DNA of 64,000 nt from Micromonospora luteifusca (GCF_016907275.1 NZ_JAFBBP010000001.1:6314001-6378000), one strand, 5' to 3'; shown: positions 46,337-55,530, counted from the stretch's first letter. The notes: generated by a model from the sequence alone, not told the origin. Numbers and translations: made by a program.

Positions 46337-47341
46337 ATGGACGATCACGCCGTTGGCTCCCACCGCCACCTGTCCCGCCGATCACTGATCGCCACCGGGG
46401 CGCTCGCCGCCGGAGCGCTGGGCGCGTCCGCCCCGACGATCGGCACCGCGTTCGGAGGCAGCCCCGCACAGGCCGCCGCCGGCGTCACGAAGAAGGTCAC
46501 CATCTACGCCGAGCAGTTGCCCGACGGCCTGTTCGGTTATGGTCTGGCACCCGGCCAGGCGACCGTGCCGGGGCCGATTCTGGAGATCTACGAGGGTGAC
46601 ACCCTGGAGATCACCCTGGTCAACACCACCAACCAGCGGCTGTCCATCCATCCGCACGGGGTGGACTACAGCACCGAGTCGGACGGCAGCCCGTTGAACG
46701 CCTCGTTCAACAATCCGGGCGAGACGCGGACGTACGTCTGGCGCTCGCGGGAGATGTTCGCCGCAGCCGGCCGGCGGTTCATGCCGGGCAGCGCCGGCTA
46801 CTGGCACTACCACGATCACGCCATGGGCACCGACCACGGCACCGCCGGGGTGGCAAAGGGGCTGTACGGCGCGCTGATCGTCCGCCGCCGCGGCGACATC
46901 CTGCCGGAGAAGCAGTTCACTGTCGTGTTCCACGACATGACGATCAACAACCGGATGGCACCGGAAACGCCCATGTTCGAGGCGAACCTGGGCCAGCGGG
47001 TGGAGTGGATCGCCATCGGGCACGGCAACCTGTTCCACACCTTCCACCTGCACGCGCACCGCTGGGCGGACAACCGCACCGGAATGCTGGAGGGGTTGAG
47101 CGACCCGAGCCTGGTGATCGACAACAAGGACCTCAACCCGGGCAGCTCGTTCGGGTTCCAGGTGCTGGCCGGGGAGGGCGTCGGGCCCGGCGCGTGGATG
47201 TACCACTGCCACGTGCAGAACCACTCCGATGGCGGTATGGCGGGGATCTTCCTGGTGCGCAACGCCGACGGCAGCATGCCGCCGGGCGCCGAGGAGGCGA
47301 TCCACCGGTTCCAGGGCCACACCCACACGCACGGAAGCTGA
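46337..47341 (+). CDS. Secreted two-domain laccase (SLAC-type small multicopper oxidase)
   Basis: The protein has 334 residues. A Tat signal (SRRSLIATGALAAGALG) ends near residue 47. Two cupredoxin domains follow with a full set of copper ligands: H105/H107 (HPHG), H157/H159 (WHYHDH), H234/H237/H239 (HTFHLHAH), and H290-C291-H292, H296 and axial M301 (HCHVQNHSDGGM). These match SLAC of Streptomyces coelicolor, which works as a trimer, oxidises phenols and similar donors, and reduces O2 to water. The ATG at 46337 follows a GGAGA. It leads a tight operon with three secreted proteins, which suggests a dedicated electron donor. Confidence 0.93.
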   Translation: MDDHAVGSHRHLSRRSLIATGALAAGALGASAPTIGTAFGGSPAQAAAGVTKKVTIYAEQLPDGLFGYGLAPGQATVPGPILEIYEGDTLEITLVNTTNQRLSIHPHGVDYSTESDGSPLNASFNNPGETRTYVWRSREMFAAAGRRFMPGSAGYWHYHDHAMGTDHGTAGVAKGLYGALIVRRRGDILPEKQFTVVFHDMTINNRMAPETPMFEANLGQRVEWIAIGHGNLFHTFHLHAHRWADNRTGMLEGLSDPSLVIDNKDLNPGSSFGFQVLAGEGVGPGAWMYHCHVQNHSDGGMAGIFLVRNADGSMPPGAEEAIHRFQGHTHTHGS

Positions 47342-47363
47342 CCGAACCGAAAGTAGGGACGGG

Positions 47364-50300
47364 ATGACCAGAAAATCACGACGAGCACTCGCCGCGATAG
47401 CGGCCTTCGCGGCGCTGATCCCGGCAACGACGGCAGCAGCCGCGCCGGGAACCGCAGCCGCACCACGAACGGCGGCGGCCGCCGCGCAGCCGCAGAAGAC
47501 CGCTGTCCTGGTGTTCCACGGCCCGGTGGCCGAGCAACAGGACCCGGTTTCGCGCGCGGTGGACACCATCAAGCAGCTTGGTGCCGCTCATGACATCGAT
47601 GTCACGGCCACCACCGACCCGGCTGTCTTCACCACGGCCGGGCTGTCGGCGTACCGCAGCGTGGTCTTTCTCTCCGCGACGGGCGCCGCGCTCAACCGCG
47701 ACCAGGAGTCGGCGCTGCAGAGCTACATGAAGGCCGGCGGCGGCTTCGTCGGCATCGCCGACGCCGCCCGTGCCCAGGTCGATTCGGCCTGGTTCACCGG
47801 CCTGATCGGCACCCGCCCGGCGGGCGCCATCCCGGTCGCCGAGCCGGTGGCCCGGGTGACCGCCAGCGGCGAGAACCCGCCGAACGAGACCAAGGAGAAG
47901 CTGACCGACGGCGACGCCAACACCAAGTGGCTCGTGCGCACCCCGACGGCCTGGGTGGCGTACGAGCTGAGCGCACCCAAACGAATCACCGGGTACGCGT
48001 TGACGTCGGCCAACGACTCCTCCGGCCGTGACCCGAAGGACTGGACCCTGCAGGGCTCCACGGACGGCCAGAACTGGACCGATCTGGACCGACGCACCGG
48101 CCAGGTCTTCCCCGACCGGTTCCAGACCCGCCGGTTCGACCTCGCCACCCCGCAGGAGTTTCCGCGCTACCGGCTGAACATCACCGCCAACAGCGGGGAA
48201 CCGCTGGTCCAACTCGCCGACCTGCGCCTGTTCACCGGCAGCACGACCGCGCCGGAGCCGCCCGCGGTCAACCGCGCGGTGGTGGACATCCTGGACCGGA
48301 ACCACCCGGCCACGGCGTCGCTGCCGATGACCATCACCCGGTCCGATCGCTGGGAGAACTGGGACCCGAACCCGATCGGCACCGTGCACACGCTCGCCCA
48401 GGTCGAGGAACGGCACTACAACCCGGGAGCGGCCGCGAACGGCGCGTTCCACCCGGTGTCCTGGTGCCGGGACTACGACGGCGGCCGGTCGTTCTACACC
48501 GGTATGGGCCACACCGAGGGCAGCTACGGCGAGGAGGCGTTCCGCACGCACCTTACCGGCGCCCTCAACTGGACCACCGGCCGCGTACGCGGCGACTGCC
48601 AGGCCACGATCGCCTCGAACTACAAGGTGGAGCGGCTCACCGCGGCCAACCAGACCGGGCAGTTGGACCAGATGGGCGAGCCGCACGGCCTCACCATCGC
48701 GCCGGACGGCACGGTCTTCTACGTCGGTAAGGCGGCCTGCCCGAGCGGCCCGATCGCCGACTGGAACGACCCGAACGTCGGCCTGGGCTGCGGCACCATC
48801 CACTCCTGGGACCCGCGGACCAAGCAGGTCAAACTGCTCACCACCCTTGAGGTGATGGGCAACCGGGGCAGCGGCTCCGAGCTGGTGAAGAACGAGGAGG
48901 GCCTGCTCGGCATCGTGCCCGACCCCGCGTTCGCCGAGAACGGCTGGCTCTACGTCTACTGGATGCCGCACGAATCGGTCGACCGGGTGAAGCGGGTCGG
49001 GCAGCGCACCGTCTCGCGGTTCACCTACGACCGCCAGGCGCAGACCATCGACCAGGCCACCCGCAAGGACCTGCTGCAGTTCCCGGTGCAGGTGCACAGC
49101 TGCTGCCATGCCGGCGGCGGCATGGCGTTCGACGCCAAGGGCAACCTCTACGTCGGCTCCGGCGACAACAACTCCTCGGAAGGGTCGCAGGGCTACTCCG
49201 GCAACAACTGGACCCAGGAGTACCAGGGGATCTCGTTCCAGGACGCCCGCCGCACGTCGGGCAACACCAACGACCTCGCCGGAAAGATCATCCGGATCCA
49301 CCCGGAGGCGGACGGCACGTACACCATCCCGGAGGGCAACCTGTTCCCACCGGGCACCGAGAAGACCCGGCCGGAGATCTACGTGATGGGCGTACGCAAC
49401 ATCGCCCGCCTGCAGATCGACCCGGTGCACCAGTGGCTGACCGCCGGCTGGGTCGGCCCGGACGCCGCATCGCCCAGCCCCACCCTGGGCCCGGCCAAGT
49501 ACGAGACCGCCACCATCATCACCTCGGCCGGTAACCACGGCTGGCCGTACTGCATGGGCAACCGGCAGCCGTACCGCGATCGCAGCAGTACCGACGCGAC
49601 AGTGCTCACCGGTTGGTACGACTGCGACAACCTGAAGAACGAGTCTCCCCGCAACACCGGTCTGGTGGACATCCCGGCGGCCCGGGACAACATGATCTGG
49701 TACTCGCCGGACGGCGGCGGCCCGGTGTTCCCCAAGCGGACCGACGGCAGCGGCCTCCCGACGTACGTCGCGGCCGACGCCACCTACACGCAGCCGTACC
49801 TGCGGGGCGGCGGGCAGGCCATCATGTCCGGCCCGACGTACCACCGCGAGCTCGTCGACACGAACAGTGGTGTGGCCTGGCCGGAGCACTGGGACGGCAA
49901 GTGGTTCATCGGCGACCAGTCGAACGCCAACAACCGGGTCGCGGTCACCGTCGATCCGGCCGGTGTGCCGCAGGCCGCCCCGCCGGTGTACGCCGAGTCG
50001 CTGCGGGCCATCATCCCGGGCGGCAACGGTGACACCCGGCTGCAGAGCTGGATGGACGCCAAGTTCGGCCCGGACGGCGCGCTCTACCTGCTGGACTACG
50101 GCGGCGGGTTCTTCAGCCTGCACCCCAACCAGAAGTTGATCCGGGTCACCTACACCGGCGGTGCGCCCACCCCGGCGCCGGCCGCGACGTCGGTCGCCGT
50201 GCAGAACAAGCCGTTGACCATCGCCTTCAACGGCTCCCGTTCCGGCGGCGTCAGCCACCGGTGGGAGTTCGGCGACGGCGCCACGTCGACCGAGGCGAAC

Positions 50301-51311
50301 CCCCGGCACACGTACGCCAAGGTCGGCACCTACACGACGAAGCTGACCGTCACGTACGCCGACGGTGAGACCGTGACGGTGCAGAGCACGGTCACGGTGG
50401 GCTGCGCGGTGCCGGACGCCCGACAGAACGTGTGGCTCGGCGACACCGACACCGGGGTGCCCAGTCGTACGGTCGGGCAGGGCTGCACCATCAACGACCT
50501 GATCGACGACGAGAGCACCTGGGCCGACCACAACGGATTCGTCCGGCACGTGAGCGCCCTGACCCGCGCGTTGCAGGACGACGGGCTGCTCAATGCCCGC
50601 GAATCCGGCACGCTGACCCGCCTGGCCGCCGCATCCGAGATCGGCCGGGACGGACACACCGGGTACGAACCCCTCTTCGACGGCACCCCCGAGTCGCTGC
50701 TCGGCTGGCAGCAGGCGCCGTCGGGATCGTTCAGCATCCAGCCGGACGGGGCGCTGCGCTCCAGCGGTGGCCTGGGCATGCTCTGGCACACCAAGGAGTT
50801 CGGCGACTTCTCGGTGCGGCTCCAGTTCAAGGACATCGCGCCGGGCACGAATCGGGCCAACACCGGCGTCTTCACCCGATTCCCGGACCCGCGGATCCCG
50901 CTGGAGCAGCGGCCCGAGGGCAGCTGCGGCACGATCGGATCGGCCCGGACGTCGCAAGCCTGGGTGGCGATCTTCTGCGGACACGAGATCCAGATCTACG
51001 ACGGCGAGACCGGTGAGCCGCAGAAGACCGGTTCGGTCTACAACTTCGACTCCGTGCCCCTCGCCCAGGCCGGCGTGACTCCGAAGAACCAGTGGAACGA
51101 CTACGAGATCCGCGTCGTCGGGCAGCACTACACGATGATCCGCAACGGTGTGGTGATCAACGAGTTCGACAACACGCCGGGCAAACAGTCCTCCCGTGCC
51201 GGCGATCCACCGACCGACCTGCGGCAGTTCCTCCGCGGCTTCATCGGCCTACAGAACCACGGTGACAACGACCTGACCGAGTTCCGCAACGTCCGCGTGC
51301 GGGAACTCTAG
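47364..51311 (+). CDS. Secreted multidomain ThuA / discoidin / PQQ-type sugar dehydrogenase / PKD / DUF1080 protein
   Basis: The protein has 1315 residues. After a signal peptide (about 1-40) comes a ThuA-like domain (TAVLVFHGP at 46, ending near 400), interrupted at about 165-290 by a discoidin/F5-8C module (DGDANTKWLV, YALTSANDSSGRDPKDW). A glucose/sorbosone dehydrogenase propeller spans about 420-930 (GEPHGLTIAPDGTVFYVG, GLLGIVPDPAF, HSCCHAGGGMAFDAKGNLYV, GVRNIARLQIDP). Then follow PKD (about 940-1010), an unnamed module with GCTINDLID (about 1012-1095), and a DUF1080 domain (about 1099-1315, YEPLFDGTPESLLGW). The propeller should use PQQ to oxidise a sugar; DUF1080 proteins act on 3-keto-glycosides. 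It starts 22 bases after the laccase. Confidence 0.9.
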   Translation: MTRKSRRALAAIAAFAALIPATTAAAAPGTAAAPRTAAAAAQPQKTAVLVFHGPVAEQQDPVSRAVDTIKQLGAAHDIDVTATTDPAVFTTAGLSAYRSVVFLSATGAALNRDQESALQSYMKAGGGFVGIADAARAQVDSAWFTGLIGTRPAGAIPVAEPVARVTASGENPPNETKEKLTDGDANTKWLVRTPTAWVAYELSAPKRITGYALTSANDSSGRDPKDWTLQGSTDGQNWTDLDRRTGQVFPDRFQTRRFDLATPQEFPRYRLNITANSGEPLVQLADLRLFTGSTTAPEPPAVNRAVVDILDRNHPATASLPMTITRSDRWENWDPNPIGTVHTLAQVEERHYNPGAAANGAFHPVSWCRDYDGGRSFYTGMGHTEGSYGEEAFRTHLTGALNWTTGRVRGDCQATIASNYKVERLTAANQTGQLDQMGEPHGLTIAPDGTVFYVGKAACPSGPIADWNDPNVGLGCGTIHSWDPRTKQVKLLTTLEVMGNRGSGSELVKNEEGLLGIVPDPAFAENGWLYVYWMPHESVDRVKRVGQRTVSRFTYDRQAQTIDQATRKDLLQFPVQVHSCCHAGGGMAFDAKGNLYVGSGDNNSSEGSQGYSGNNWTQEYQGISFQDARRTSGNTNDLAGKIIRIHPEADGTYTIPEGNLFPPGTEKTRPEIYVMGVRNIARLQIDPVHQWLTAGWVGPDAASPSPTLGPAKYETATIITSAGNHGWPYCMGNRQPYRDRSSTDATVLTGWYDCDNLKNESPRNTGLVDIPAARDNMIWYSPDGGGPVFPKRTDGSGLPTYVAADATYTQPYLRGGGQAIMSGPTYHRELVDTNSGVAWPEHWDGKWFIGDQSNANNRVAVTVDPAGVPQAAPPVYAESLRAIIPGGNGDTRLQSWMDAKFGPDGALYLLDYGGGFFSLHPNQKLIRVTYTGGAPTPAPAATSVAVQNKPLTIAFNGSRSGGVSHRWEFGDGATSTEANPRHTYAKVGTYTTKLTVTYADGETVTVQSTVTVGCAVPDARQNVWLGDTDTGVPSRTVGQGCTINDLIDDESTWADHNGFVRHVSALTRALQDDGLLNARESGTLTRLAAASEIGRDGHTGYEPLFDGTPESLLGWQQAPSGSFSIQPDGALRSSGGLGMLWHTKEFGDFSVRLQFKDIAPGTNRANTGVFTRFPDPRIPLEQRPEGSCGTIGSARTSQAWVAIFCGHEIQIYDGETGEPQKTGSVYNFDSVPLAQAGVTPKNQWNDYEIRVVGQHYTMIRNGVVINEFDNTPGKQSSRAGDPPTDLRQFLRGFIGLQNHGDNDLTEFRNVRVREL

Positions 51312-51319
51312 GAGAGACG

Positions 51320-52846
51320 ATGACCCGACGACTCACGGCTGCGCTGGCGGCGCTCCTGCTCACGGTGATCCCGTGGACCGCGACGCCCGCCTCCGCCGCC
51401 CCGCGCGTCGCGGAACAGGTGTTGACCTGGACCGCCGACGACAGCATCACCCGCTACAAGTCCGCACCCGCCCAGGCGGTGGCCGGCGCCACCACCATCA
51501 TCTGGGAGAACAGCGCGGCCACCGGCAACACCACCGGGATGCCGCACACGCTGACCTTCGACACCTCCACCGAGGGATACAACCACGACGTCACGATCAA
51601 CATCCTGGCCAGCCCGTTCGACGCCAACGACGGCCGCCACCAGGCGACCGTCAACCTGACCCCGGGCCGGTACCGCTACTTCTGCTCGATCCCCGGCCAC
51701 AGCTCGATGGTCGGTGAGCTGGTGGTCACCGACGGCGGTGGAGGCGGCGACACCACGCCGCCGACGGTCGCCGGCGCAGTGGCCGGTGAGCGCGACCAGG
51801 ACGGCAACTACCTCGCCGCGGCCACGGTGACCGTCACGGCCACCGACGCCGACTCCGGTATCGAGACCATCGAGTACCAGGTCGACGACACCAGCTTCCA
51901 GCCATACACGCAGCCGGTAGAGGTGACCGCGGTCGGCGACCACTCGGTGCAGTTCCGCGCCACCGACCAGGCCGGTAACACCAGTGCCGTCGGCTCGGTG
52001 TCGTTCCGGATCGTCGAGCCGGGGGAGGAGGACACCACCGCGCCGGTGGCGACGGCGACCCTGGCCGGCGACCGTGACGGCGACGGCAACTACATCGGTA
52101 CGGCCACCGCCACGCTGGCCGCCACCGATACCGGCTCCGGCGTCGCCACCATCGAGTACTCGCTGGACGGGGCCGCCTTCACCGCGTACACGAACCCAAT
52201 CGTCGTGAACGCGGCCGGGATGCACATGCTGCACTACCGGGCGACCGACGTCGCCGGGAACACGTCGGCCGAGCAGATGGAACACTTCACCGTCGTTCCG
52301 CCGGCGGCCGAGGACACCACGCCACCCGCGGCGTCCGCGACGGTCACCGGCGAGCGCGACAGCGACGGCGCGTACGTCGGCGGTGCGACAGTCACCGTCA
52401 CCGCGACCGACGCCGACTCGGGTGTGGCGTCGATCGAGTACGCGCTCGACAGTGGTGGCTGGACCGCGTACGGCGGCCCGGTCTCCGTCCGGACCGTCGG
52501 CGCCCACACCCTGCGGTACCGGGCGACCGACACCGCGGGCAACGTCTCCACCGAGCAGTCGACGACGTTCACGGTGGTGGCCGACGGCACCGACGGCTGC
52601 GCCGACTCGGACACCCGGGCCACGGTGATCATCGACGGCGACGACACCGGCGTGGCCAACGTCGACACCGGCGACGGCTGCACCATCAACGATCTGATCG
52701 ACGAACACGCCGACTACCCCGGCCACGCCGATTTCGTCCGGCACGTCGAGGCGGTCACCGCCGTGCTCGTGACCGGCGGCACACTCAACCGGCGGCAGCA
52801 GGGCGCCATCGTCCGGGCCGCGGCCCGATCGGACGTCGGCGCATGA
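51320..52846 (+). CDS. Secreted blue-copper cupredoxin with three OmpL47-like repeats
   Basis: The protein has 508 residues. A signal peptide (1-26) precedes a plastocyanin/azurin-like domain (about 28-137) with type 1 copper ligands H76, C122, H127 and M130 (CSIPGHSSM). Three repeats of about 90 residues follow (about 145-430), each with the OmpL47-type pattern (SGIETIEYQVDD, YRATDTAGNVS). The last 80 residues (from about 427) share the GCTINDLID module with the preceding protein at roughly half identity. It should carry single electrons outside the cell, with the repeats as a spacer. It starts eight bases after the upstream gene. Confidence 0.9.
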   Translation: MTRRLTAALAALLLTVIPWTATPASAAPRVAEQVLTWTADDSITRYKSAPAQAVAGATTIIWENSAATGNTTGMPHTLTFDTSTEGYNHDVTINILASPFDANDGRHQATVNLTPGRYRYFCSIPGHSSMVGELVVTDGGGGGDTTPPTVAGAVAGERDQDGNYLAAATVTVTATDADSGIETIEYQVDDTSFQPYTQPVEVTAVGDHSVQFRATDQAGNTSAVGSVSFRIVEPGEEDTTAPVATATLAGDRDGDGNYIGTATATLAATDTGSGVATIEYSLDGAAFTAYTNPIVVNAAGMHMLHYRATDVAGNTSAEQMEHFTVVPPAAEDTTPPAASATVTGERDSDGAYVGGATVTVTATDADSGVASIEYALDSGGWTAYGGPVSVRTVGAHTLRYRATDTAGNVSTEQSTTFTVVADGTDGCADSDTRATVIIDGDDTGVANVDTGDGCTINDLIDEHADYPGHADFVRHVEAVTAVLVTGGTLNRRQQGAIVRAAARSDVGA

Positions 52847-52878
52847 GTCCTCGAATCTCATCGACAGGGAGTACAACG

Positions 52879-53856
52879 ATGCCCGGACGTACCGTCGTCA
52901 AGCTCGCCACCGTGAGCGCCTTCGTCGCCGCCTCAGTGTTGGCGGTGGCGCCCACCGCGCACGCCGACCTGGTCACCCACTGCATCGGCACCGGTGGTGC
53001 CGTGACCGTGCCCAACGACCTGTTGGTGCCGGCCGGCCAGTCGTGCGCGCTGACCGGCACCACGATCACCGGCAACGTCACCGTCGCGGCCGGCGGCAAC
53101 CTGGTGGTTGCCGGTGGCCGGGTCAGCGGCGAGATCCGCGTTGCCGCGGACGGCTACCTCGACGCCACCGAGACGACCATCGGCGGCCAGGTGGTGCTGG
53201 CCGCCGGCGGGTACGGCGTCTTCCTCTCCGACGCCCGCAGCGGCAACGTGACGGTGCGGCCGAAGGGCTCCGCGACCATCGACAGCTTCCTGTTCGTGGA
53301 GGAGTCGACGATCGTCGGGACCGTCAACGCGGGCGCCGGTGAGGTCCGGCTCGACCGTGGCACCCAGGTGGAACGCAACGTCAGCAGCACCGGCACCTAC
53401 TACACCGACGTGCACGACTCATTCGTCGACGGCACGCTGTCGGTGCTGAACAGCGCCACCGGCAGTGTGGTGTGCGGCAGCGCGGTCCGTGGCCAGGCCA
53501 CCTTCGCCGGCAACCTGGGTGGTGTGCAGCTCGGCCCGAACGGCAGCCTCGACAGTTGCGCCTCCGGCGGCTACTGGGGCCGGGACGTCAGCATCACCAG
53601 CACCACCGGTGGCGTCAGCGTCGACGACAACATCATCGACGGCCAGTTGACCGTCACGTCCAACGACCCGGCCGCCCAGGTGGCCGCGAACAACCGGATC
53701 CGCGGCGGCGTGACCGGTGACCAGGCCGCCGCGACCACCAACCGGGCCGCCCGGATGGCCGCCCCGGACCGGGAGGACGCCGGCGACCAGCGGGCCGAGA
53801 CCCGTCGTACCTCGGCGGTGCAGGAGGCCACCGAGGCGGGCGCCGCCCGGCTCTAG
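52879..53856 (+). CDS. Secreted bactofilin-like beta-helix repeat protein
   Basis: The protein has 325 residues. The signal peptide (about 1-29) ends APTAHA. The body is a run of short polymer-forming repeats (TTITGNVTVAAGGNLVVAGG, RVSGEIRVAADGYL, TIGGQVVLAAGG) expected to fold as a right-handed beta helix. Cys at four sites may pair. The C-terminal 45 residues are charged and disordered (DREDAGDQRAETRR). GGGAG stands before the ATG at 52879. It closes the redox operon; a scaffold or matrix role is a guess. Confidence 0.8.
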   Translation: MPGRTVVKLATVSAFVAASVLAVAPTAHADLVTHCIGTGGAVTVPNDLLVPAGQSCALTGTTITGNVTVAAGGNLVVAGGRVSGEIRVAADGYLDATETTIGGQVVLAAGGYGVFLSDARSGNVTVRPKGSATIDSFLFVEESTIVGTVNAGAGEVRLDRGTQVERNVSSTGTYYTDVHDSFVDGTLSVLNSATGSVVCGSAVRGQATFAGNLGGVQLGPNGSLDSCASGGYWGRDVSITSTTGGVSVDDNIIDGQLTVTSNDPAAQVAANNRIRGGVTGDQAAATTNRAARMAAPDREDAGDQRAETRRTSAVQEATEAGAARL

Positions 53857-53869
53857 CTGATCGACGCAA

Positions 53870-53910
53870 CGGTGGCCGGTCACCCGGATCCGAAGGGTGA
53901 CCGGCCACCG
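53870..53910 (+). terminator. Terminator of the redox operon
   Basis: A perfect 16-base stem (53870-53885 with 53895-53910) closes a nine-base loop, 14 bases past the stop codon. It also argues against any start of the next gene before 53911. Confidence 0.88.
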
Positions 53911-53973
53911 CCGTCGTACCGCGTCGCGGCCCGTGCTTGCGTGTCGGTGCCGGCGTCGGCAGAATCCCCGGTC

Positions 53974-54606
53974 GTGACGGAAGATCACGAGCCGGCGCAC
54001 GGGGAAGACGAGACGGTCGTCGAGAACTACGTCGCCGAGTGCCCCATCGACGCGGAGCTGGCCGATCAGCTGATCGGTTTGGCCGACCTGCCGTGGAACG
54101 ATCCGGACGCCACCAGCCGGGCGATGCGCGCTCTCGGCTGGACCGCCGACGCGGCGCCGACCGATGAAACTCGCTTCGTCACCGCGGCCGGTCACGCCAT
54201 CTACGGCGACTACTGCCTCTACATGCCCTTCGTCCACTACTACACGGTGGGTGGAGAGCTGTGGCCGGATGACTTCTGGGGCTCGCAGCCCGGCTGGTCG
54301 AGCCAGCGCGACGCCGGTCGCCAGGATTTCGAGGCGTGCGTCGACGCCGCGATCGGCCGGTTCACCGAACGGCTCGGCCTCCCGGAGTGGGACGTCCGGA
54401 CCGAAGGCAGGAACATCTCCATCGGCGGCTACTCCTGGCGGTACGCCGCCTGGCGGCGGGCCGGCAACATCCTTGTCGTCGGCCCGACCCTGGACGGCTA
54501 CTCCTACTCCCAGGACGAGGAGGCCGTCGTCTACATCGGTCAGTTCGCCGAGGACAGGCCGTTCCCGGACGCCGTCGACTTCCTCAGTCTCATGCGTACG
54601 GCGTGA
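53974..54606 (+). CDS. Hypothetical acidic protein, 210 residues
   Basis: I do not recognise this protein. It is acidic and soluble. Trp/Tyr-rich segments such as FVHYYTVGGELWPDDFWGSQ and ISIGGYSWRYAAWRRAGN, with GNILVVGPTLDGYSYSQDEE near the end, suggest a small globular fold. The GTG at 53974 lies after the operon terminator; upstream in-frame starts would lie inside that hairpin. Its stop is within a 20-base-stem terminator. Confidence 0.65.
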   Translation: MTEDHEPAHGEDETVVENYVAECPIDAELADQLIGLADLPWNDPDATSRAMRALGWTADAAPTDETRFVTAAGHAIYGDYCLYMPFVHYYTVGGELWPDDFWGSQPGWSSQRDAGRQDFEACVDAAIGRFTERLGLPEWDVRTEGRNISIGGYSWRYAAWRRAGNILVVGPTLDGYSYSQDEEAVVYIGQFAEDRPFPDAVDFLSLMRTA

Positions 54607-54654
54607 TCGTCAACCCGGGGCCGATACACACCGACCCCGGGTTGACGATCACGC
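54601..54654. terminator. Bidirectional terminator with a perfect 20-base stem
   Basis: Arms at 54601-54620 and 54635-54654 pair perfectly around a 14-base loop. The left arm holds the TGA of the upstream gene and the right arm touches the TAG of the minus-strand DUF1996 remnant. Such an arrangement is expected between two convergent genes. Confidence 0.9.
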
Positions 54655-54790
54655 TAGAAGTTGCCTGCCGAGTTGCACTTGACGCCTTGGTCGAGGCAGT
54701 TGCGCACCCGTGCGGCGAGCGCCTCGTCCTTCCACGCGTTGAAGAAGTCGGCGTGCATGGAGAACGAGGTGGGTCCTGCTCGGGTCCTTC
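54654..54790 (-). pseudogene. C-terminal remnant of a DUF1996 protein gene
   Basis: Reading leftward to the TAG at 54654, the minus strand gives FSMHADFFNAWKDEAL, then RVRNCLDQGVKCNSAGNF. This is the conserved end of DUF1996 proteins (secreted, often next to carbohydrate-binding modules). Upstream of about 54770 the homology stops and no full-length frame exists. Only about 35-40 codons of a gene normally over 300 codons remain. The intact terminator beyond it shows it was once a working gene convergent with the neighbour. Confidence 0.65.
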
Positions 54791-54912
54791 ATTGCACCCG
54801 GATCGACGCCGACGCCCTCGTGTCCTAGATGAGCAAGCCCTGACCGGGGGGTGCAGCTTCCCAACCCGATAATCCATCGCGCCCGTGGGTGCCTGAGTGC
54901 TACGAAGGGAAA

Positions 54913-55446
54913 GTGCCTGACCTTGATGCCACGTCCCTGGAGACTCCGCGGTTGTTGTTGCGCCGCTGGCACAGCGATGATCTGGACGGGTTCGCCGCAG
55001 TCAACGCGCAGCCCGAGGTGATGCGTTACATCCACGACGGCCGCACCCTGGACCGGGCCGGGACCGCGGAGCGTGTAGCCACCTACCAGCGGCACTGGGA
55101 CGAACAGGGCTTCGGCCTGTACGCGGTGCAGATCAAGGAGACCGGCGAGCTGGCCGGTTTCACCGGACTGGCGGTGCCGACCTTCCTGCCGGAGATCATG
55201 CCGGCGGTGGAGATCGGCTGGCGGCTCGGCCGCGCGTACTGGGGCCGGGGCCTGGCCACCGAGGCTGCCCAGGCCGTTGTCGCCCACACTCGTGCCGAGC
55301 TCGCTCTGCGGCGGCTGGTCAGCATCCACGTCGTCGGCAACGAGGCGTCCGCGCGGGTGATGGTCAAGCTGGGCATGTCGCTGGAGCGCGAAACCGTGCA
55401 GCCGGACACCGGCCGCCGGGTCCGGGTCTACGCGATGGACCTGTAG
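54913..55446 (+). CDS. GNAT-family N-acetyltransferase (RimJ-like)
   Basis: The protein has 177 residues of the acetyltransferase 3 type: LETPRLLLRRWHSDDLDGF at the start, GWRLGRAYWGRGLATEAAQA (acetyl-CoA loop), and NEASARVMVKLGM near the end. It acetylates an amine on a protein N-terminus or small molecule. The GTG at 54913 has GAAGGGA upstream; the GTG at 54889 is also in frame but lies before that site. Confidence 0.9.
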   Translation: MPDLDATSLETPRLLLRRWHSDDLDGFAAVNAQPEVMRYIHDGRTLDRAGTAERVATYQRHWDEQGFGLYAVQIKETGELAGFTGLAVPTFLPEIMPAVEIGWRLGRAYWGRGLATEAAQAVVAHTRAELALRRLVSIHVVGNEASARVMVKLGMSLERETVQPDTGRRVRVYAMDL

Positions 55447-55530
55447 ACAGATCTTCGCGGCCAGGCCCGAGGCCGCCGACACGAAGGGCGGCAAGAAGGG
55501 GACGTTCAGCACGAAGGCCAGCCAGAAGGT

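Noticed and set aside
47376..51128. Very long open frame (about 1250 codons) on the minus strand opposite the ThuA/GSDH gene
   Set aside because: It mirrors a high-GC gene whose third-position bias keeps the antisense frame open. The translation has no domain, is rich in Arg/Gly/Val, and the plus-strand gene has full domain support.
53872..53973. Upstream start for the 53.97-kb hypothetical gene
   Set aside because: The segment is the left part of the redox operon terminator hairpin, and translation there looks non-coding.
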